From an uncultured Actinomycetes bacterium (lineage in GTDB: Bacteria > Actinomycetota > Actinomycetes > Nanopelagicales > Nanopelagicaceae): a stretch of 8,842 nt of DNA. Numbering within the stretch: the stretch's first letter is position 1; the number at the start of each line of letters is the position of its first letter. Shown piece after piece: positions 5,428 through 8,842 of this stretch. Made by a program: the position numbers and the translations under genes. The notes below the pieces were generated by a model. The model was given only the letters and a program-made list of their open reading frames with translations, searched no databases and was not told where the DNA came from. The DNA lies in contig CAIPQX010000019.1 in assembly GCA_903867285.1 (NCBI GenBank), positions 1 to 8,842 on the forward strand, read 5' to 3'.

Positions 5428-6547
5428 CGCGCGCTCCATCGCTGGGCAGCGAGGTAAAGAATCGAGGATTTCTAAATCCAGCCTCGGAAAATGCTTTTTG
5501 AATCAAACTTTCACACCGCTTTACATGTTCAGTTTTTATCAGCGCAATTGCACTTCCGCCAAAGCCTCCACCTACCATGCGCGCTCCGAGAGCACCTTGG
5601 TTGAGCGCCGTATCAACCGCCAGGTTTAACTCTGGACAAGAAACGGTGTAATCATCGCGAAGTGAACGATGCGATTGATTGAGTAAATCGCCCAGACGGA
5701 GAAAATTATTCGCTTTAAGTGCTTCCACGGCATCCAAGACTCGCTTCATCTCTGTGACGGCATGAAATCCACGTAGATAAGTAACTGGATCAAGTTCCGA
5801 CTGTCGCGCAGCATATTCCGCAACAGATATATCGCGCAGAGAGGTGATTCCTAAGACCGCGACCGCCTTTTCACAGGAAGCGCGCCGTTCGGCATATCCC
5901 CCATCGATCAACTTATGGTGCGCCTGCGTATCAATTATGAGTAGTTCAAGGCCTTGAGGGGCGATGAGAAATGGAATGTTTACGGAGCTCAGATCCCGAC
6001 AATCAAGAAGGAGCGCCGAACCGGATTTCGCCATGAGAGATACAGATTGATCCATGATTCCGCAAGGAACTCCGACATATTCATTTTCAGCTCGCTGCGT
6101 CGCTCTTGCTAACTCTTCTAGAGTTAAGCCTTTGCCAAATAGGTGATTGATTGCTGTTGCGATAGAACATTCGAGGGCGGCACTGGATGACAAGCCGGCG
6201 CCCAGAGGAACACGCCCATCGATCAATAAATCAACACCGGTATCCACGCCTAGAACCCATAGAACTCCAAGGGCATACCTTGCCCAACTCTCACCCGTAA
6301 GGGGCGCGAGTTCATCCAGTGTAAATTCAAGGATGTCAGCGCTCTTTTGTACCGAAGCAATTCGAATCTGCCTATCTTTGCGCAGCGCCATCGCGACGGT
6401 TGTCTTATCAGATATCGCAAAGGGGAGGACAAATCCATCGCTGTAGTCGATATGTTCCCCGATTAAATTGACCCGTCCAGGAGCAGCTGCTACTACCTCT
6501 GGAGCACGGCCAAATAAATCTTTAAAGCGTTGCGATGTCTCTTGCAC
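5414..6547 (-). CDS. galK: Galactokinase
   Basis: This 377-residue GHMP kinase phosphorylates alpha-D-galactose at C1 with ATP, the first committed step of the Leloir pathway, in the cytoplasm. The galactokinase signature GRVNLIGEHIDYSDG is at 24-38, with R25, E31, H32 and D34 in substrate-binding and catalytic positions. The ATP loop PLGAGLSSSAAL is at 114-125, and the catalytic base is D166 in GIMDQ. Motif 3, GARMVGGGFGGSAIALI, is at 321-337. Length is typical. The start is GTG (6545-6547), preceded by TAGGGGAATC, in which the Shine-Dalgarno AGGGG (6552-6556) overlaps the stop codon of the upstream lacZ remnant, leaving 7 nt between the genes. It was therefore presumably the second gene of a lacZ-galK operon. 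No galT or galE is in view. Its 3' end overlaps glpK. Confidence 0.96.
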   Translation of the reverse strand: MQETSQRFKDLFGRAPEVVAAAPGRVNLIGEHIDYSDGFVLPFAISDKTTVAMALRKDRQIRIASVQKSADILEFTLDELAPLTGESWARYALGVLWVLGVDTGVDLLIDGRVPLGAGLSSSAALECSIATAINHLFGKGLTLEELARATQRAENEYVGVPCGIMDQSVSLMAKSGSALLLDCRDLSSVNIPFLIAPQGLELLIIDTQAHHKLIDGGYAERRASCEKAVAVLGITSLRDISVAEYAARQSELDPVTYLRGFHAVTEMKRVLDAVEALKANNFLRLGDLLNQSHRSLRDDYTVSCPELNLAVDTALNQGALGARMVGGGFGGSAIALIKTEHVKRCESLIQKAFSEAGFRNPRFFTSLPSDGARVISS

Positions 6548-6554
6548 GATTCCC

Positions 6555-8396
6555 CTATTTGTAGGTCAATGAGTAGGCCAAGGTGTACTTACCTGGTTTG
6601 ATAAGATATTTTTCTAGCGTGTCTGGACCACACGATGCTGTACCAACGCCACGATGAATGGTGTCTATGGAAACGACCGTCACCGAAGGTTTTAGTTCAA
6701 CGTCATGGGTAGCTGAAGCTAATTCGCTAGCACGGTGCGGAGTAACCGATACCTGACCCGGTTTCTCTAGCTCAATACGAATAGTTTCATGATGATTGTT
6801 TGAGATCTCTAACCAACGCACATCGGCGTGGCCGCCGTTCTCCTGGGGCTTTACATAGGGAACGTACTGCTCGGCAACTTCAGATTCATATCGACCCACT
6901 GGACTTAAACGTCGGTCCGGATAAGTCTCATTAGGACCAGTGCCAAAGTAGGCAAGATGGGCAAAGTTGCGATCAAGTTCAAATGTTGTGCCGACTCGGG
7001 CAACATCGTGCAAGACCTTAGGAAGCGTAGTTTCTTCTACGACTCTCAATCCATCAACTATCTCGCTGATGATCTGGGTTTGCTTGATCTCTATTCCGCT
7101 ACTGGTCGTGTAAATCGATGAGACCTTATAGCTATTTCCGGACTTCGCAATCTTTACCTTTGTACGCTCCAAATTATCAATTCCCCACTCATGCCAGCGG
7201 CGGGAGATATTTCCGATTCGGTCGTTGTCAGTAGGTGCACGATAAAGGTTGAGGCGCGGATTAAATGAACCAAAGCCCATGTAAATAGAGCCATCGTCAT
7301 TGAGTGTATTCATGAGCACCTTAGGTGGCATCACCTTTGCGGTAGCCAACTTCTTCGATGGCAACTTGAATTGAGCCCAGCCAACTTCAGTAAATGCCGG
7401 CGCCCAAGCCGTCTCTGATTTCTTAACAACATTGAAGTTAATGAAACGTTCGCCCAGTTCTGGCGCGCTCTTCAGGAATTTAGATGAAACTTTCACAGAA
7501 GCTGTCGCCTGAGGAGCAATAACGGGAAGTTTTACCCGACCATAGTCCAGAACTTCGCCATCTACCGAGATGTTCCAAGCGATCTCATAATCCTTGGAAT
7601 CTACGAAGAAGTTCTTGTTCTTAACTTTAAATGTTCCGGCAATTGCGCTTACTGAGGTGATCAAGAATGGCGCAGCGATTGTCTTGAATTCGAGCATGGC
7701 TGGTTTTGGAGTGCGGTCGGGAAAGACCATGCCGTCGCAACAAAAGTTGCCATCGTGGCGCTCTTCGCCAAAGTCTCCGCCGTATGCCGAGCGTTTACTT
7801 CCATCAGGAAGTGTCTGCTCGATTCCGTGATCCCAGAACTCCCAAATAAATCCGCCTTGCAAGCCCGGAAGAGTGTGAATCGCCTGCCAATATTCGGCCA
7901 GCGTTCCGTTGGAATTACCCATGGCATGCGAGTACTCACACATGATCAATGGACGAGTCCCAAGGCTCGACTTGGCGTAAGAGATGATTGCATCGATCGA
8001 TGGATACATCGGACAGACCACATCGGTGAGTGCAAGATTCGCTGTCCAATATGGACGGATTGCGCCCTCGTAATGCAATGGACGAGAAGGATCAAATGTA
8101 CGAACGTATGCGGCGGCGGCTTCATGGTTAGACCCAGCACCCGACTCATTGCCGAGCGACCACATCACGACGGATGGATGGTGGATATCTCGTTGCACCA
8201 TGCGAGCGACTCGATCCACCCATGGCGTCAAATATCGTTGATCATTGCAGAGAGAATCTTGAAAAGCGTGCGATTCAATATTGGCTTCTCCGATGACATA
8301 GAAACCCAGCTCATCTGCTAAATCTAAAAAGGCAGGGTCATTTGGATAATGCGATGTGCGCACGGCATTGAAATTGAATTTCTTCATTTCGAGCAA
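6555..8396 (-). pseudogene. lacZ: 5'-truncated beta-galactosidase (LacZ, GH2)
   Basis: The 613-codon open frame matches the C-terminal 60% of a LacZ-type GH2 beta-galactosidase, which hydrolyses lactose and related galactosides. It starts abruptly at the segment equivalent to about residue 375 of the 1,024-residue E. coli enzyme (KKFNFNAVRTSHYPND, 5-20). The rest of the TIM barrel is present, with acid/base E84 in NESG and nucleophile E154 in CEYSHAMGN, followed by domain 4 and the complete C-terminal domain with YRAPTDND and GPNETYPDR. Missing are the sugar-binding jelly roll, domain 2 and the first barrel strands, including the equivalents of E. coli N102, D201 and H357. A stable, active enzyme is therefore unlikely. 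The 5'-most start is TTG. A better one is the ATG at 8385-8387, which overlaps the upstream TGA as ATGA and has AGGGA 10 nt upstream. The remaining frame is undamaged, so the truncation is recent, an assembly error, or the product has another use. Confidence 0.88.
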
Positions 8397-8842
8397 ATCC
8401 CTACATAACGTGCGACTTCATGAGGTTGCAGCGTGATCGTAATTTTCGGGCGACAATAGTTCGAGCCATTTCCCATACGCGCTGGATCTGCTGGTCCAAA
8501 CTTCTCCCCCGTGGCTGTTACTAGATCGGGAATGTAATCAAGGTTTTGAACCGCACCTGTCTTGTTCCTTATATCCATGAGGATATGGCAGATCGCACCG
8601 CGGCAGGTCATTGGATTTTGCGGAGTTAATACGGTCAGCTTAAAGATTGGACTGGAACCGTTATCTGCATTTGCGTGCTGATAATTGAAGGCCAGTTTAA
8701 TCCCGCTCACCGCGAGCAAGAGAACGAAAATACCTATAATCGAGTTTCTAATTAAGTGACGTTGAATTGCAAATTTCAATTTGCTAGAAAAACGCCGGTC
8801 TTCAAGCTTTAATCCCGGCGCAAGAGTGTCATCAATAACTTC
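8384..8842 (-). CDS. Membrane-anchored extracytoplasmic protein, 5' end beyond the window
   Basis: The frame is open from the right window edge for 152 codons. In the first 21 of these there is no stop, and the TTG at 8777-8779 has no Shine-Dalgarno, so the true start is probably outside the window. Visible parts are a charged cytoplasmic segment ending RRFSSKLKFAIQRH, one transmembrane helix (SIIGIFVLLLAVSGIKLAF) and an extracytoplasmic domain of about 100 residues. That domain has a beta-rich look and the pattern INV-x-NK... found in DUF4352-type immunoglobulin-like domains (DIRNKTG, then TATGEKFGP, then LQPHEVARYVGIC). Four cysteines could make two disulfides. It ends CSK at the lacZ junction. 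A DUF4352-like domain would normally continue for another strand, so the C-terminus may be cut off and the last few residues may be encoded by former lacZ DNA. Family and role are not known. Confidence 0.65.
   Translation of the reverse strand, partial: EVIDDTLAPGLKLEDRRFSSKLKFAIQRHLIRNSIIGIFVLLLAVSGIKLAFNYQHANADNGSSPIFKLTVLTPQNPMTCRGAICHILMDIRNKTGAVQNLDYIPDLVTATGEKFGPADPARMGNGSNYCRPKITITLQPHEVARYVGICSK

Noticed and set aside
5439..5452. TCGCT-GGGC-AGCGA perfect hairpin 12 nt after the glpK stop, considered as a terminator
   Set aside because: The stem is only 5 bp, no T-run follows on either strand, and it lies inside the well-conserved end of galK.
7755..8321. 188-codon plus-strand open frame opposite lacZ
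   Set aside because: It is antisense to strongly conserved LacZ sequence, has no recognisable domain, no Shine-Dalgarno and a composition typical of a shadow frame.
8777..8779. TTG as the true start of the membrane-anchored protein at the right edge
   Set aside because: No Shine-Dalgarno or -10 precedes it, and the frame stays open for 21 more codons to the window edge, so an upstream start is more likely.

Overview
The window looks like a piece of a compact actinobacterial chromosome. The evidence is a tRNA-Thr(GGT)/tRNA-Met(CAT) pair with no encoded CCA on the complete Thr gene, two GTG starts, several start codons with no Shine-Dalgarno sequence but a -10 hexamer 6-7 nt ahead (leaderless transcripts), and moderate G+C. 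The very tight packing would suit a streamlined freshwater lineage such as the Nanopelagicales. That placement is an inference from style, not from a marker gene.

Layout. Positions 1-140 hold the two minus-strand tRNAs. Positions 229-1353 hold a five-helix membrane protein (+) and a small secreted protein (-) whose stop codons abut. Positions 1452-2285 hold msrB (+), which overlaps by 21 bp the end of a CoA-binding YccU-like gene (-). That gene is joined to glpD (-) by an ATGA overlap. glpD and glpK diverge from only 17 bp of non-coding DNA. glpK converges on galK (-) with a 14-bp overlap. Upstream of galK lie a 5'-truncated lacZ and the 3' part of a membrane-anchored extracytoplasmic protein that runs off the right edge.

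Function. GlpK phosphorylates glycerol and GlpD oxidises glycerol-3-phosphate to DHAP, so the centre of the window is a glycerol catabolism module. galK, with the remains of lacZ, is a galactoside module: LacZ would release galactose and GalK would phosphorylate it. MsrB repairs oxidised methionine. No transporter, regulator, mobile element, CRISPR array or convincing intrinsic terminator is visible.

The points most worth attention are these. The glpD/glpK intergene appears to be one symmetric -10 element (TAGAATA) read in both directions to give two leaderless mRNAs. The lacZ reading frame keeps its catalytic glutamates but has lost roughly the first 375 residues at a junction with an unrelated gene. 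The first membrane protein carries a potassium-channel-like pore segment without the selectivity filter. All three convergent gene pairs have no intergenic DNA at all. No undescribed multi-gene defence or biosynthetic system is evident.
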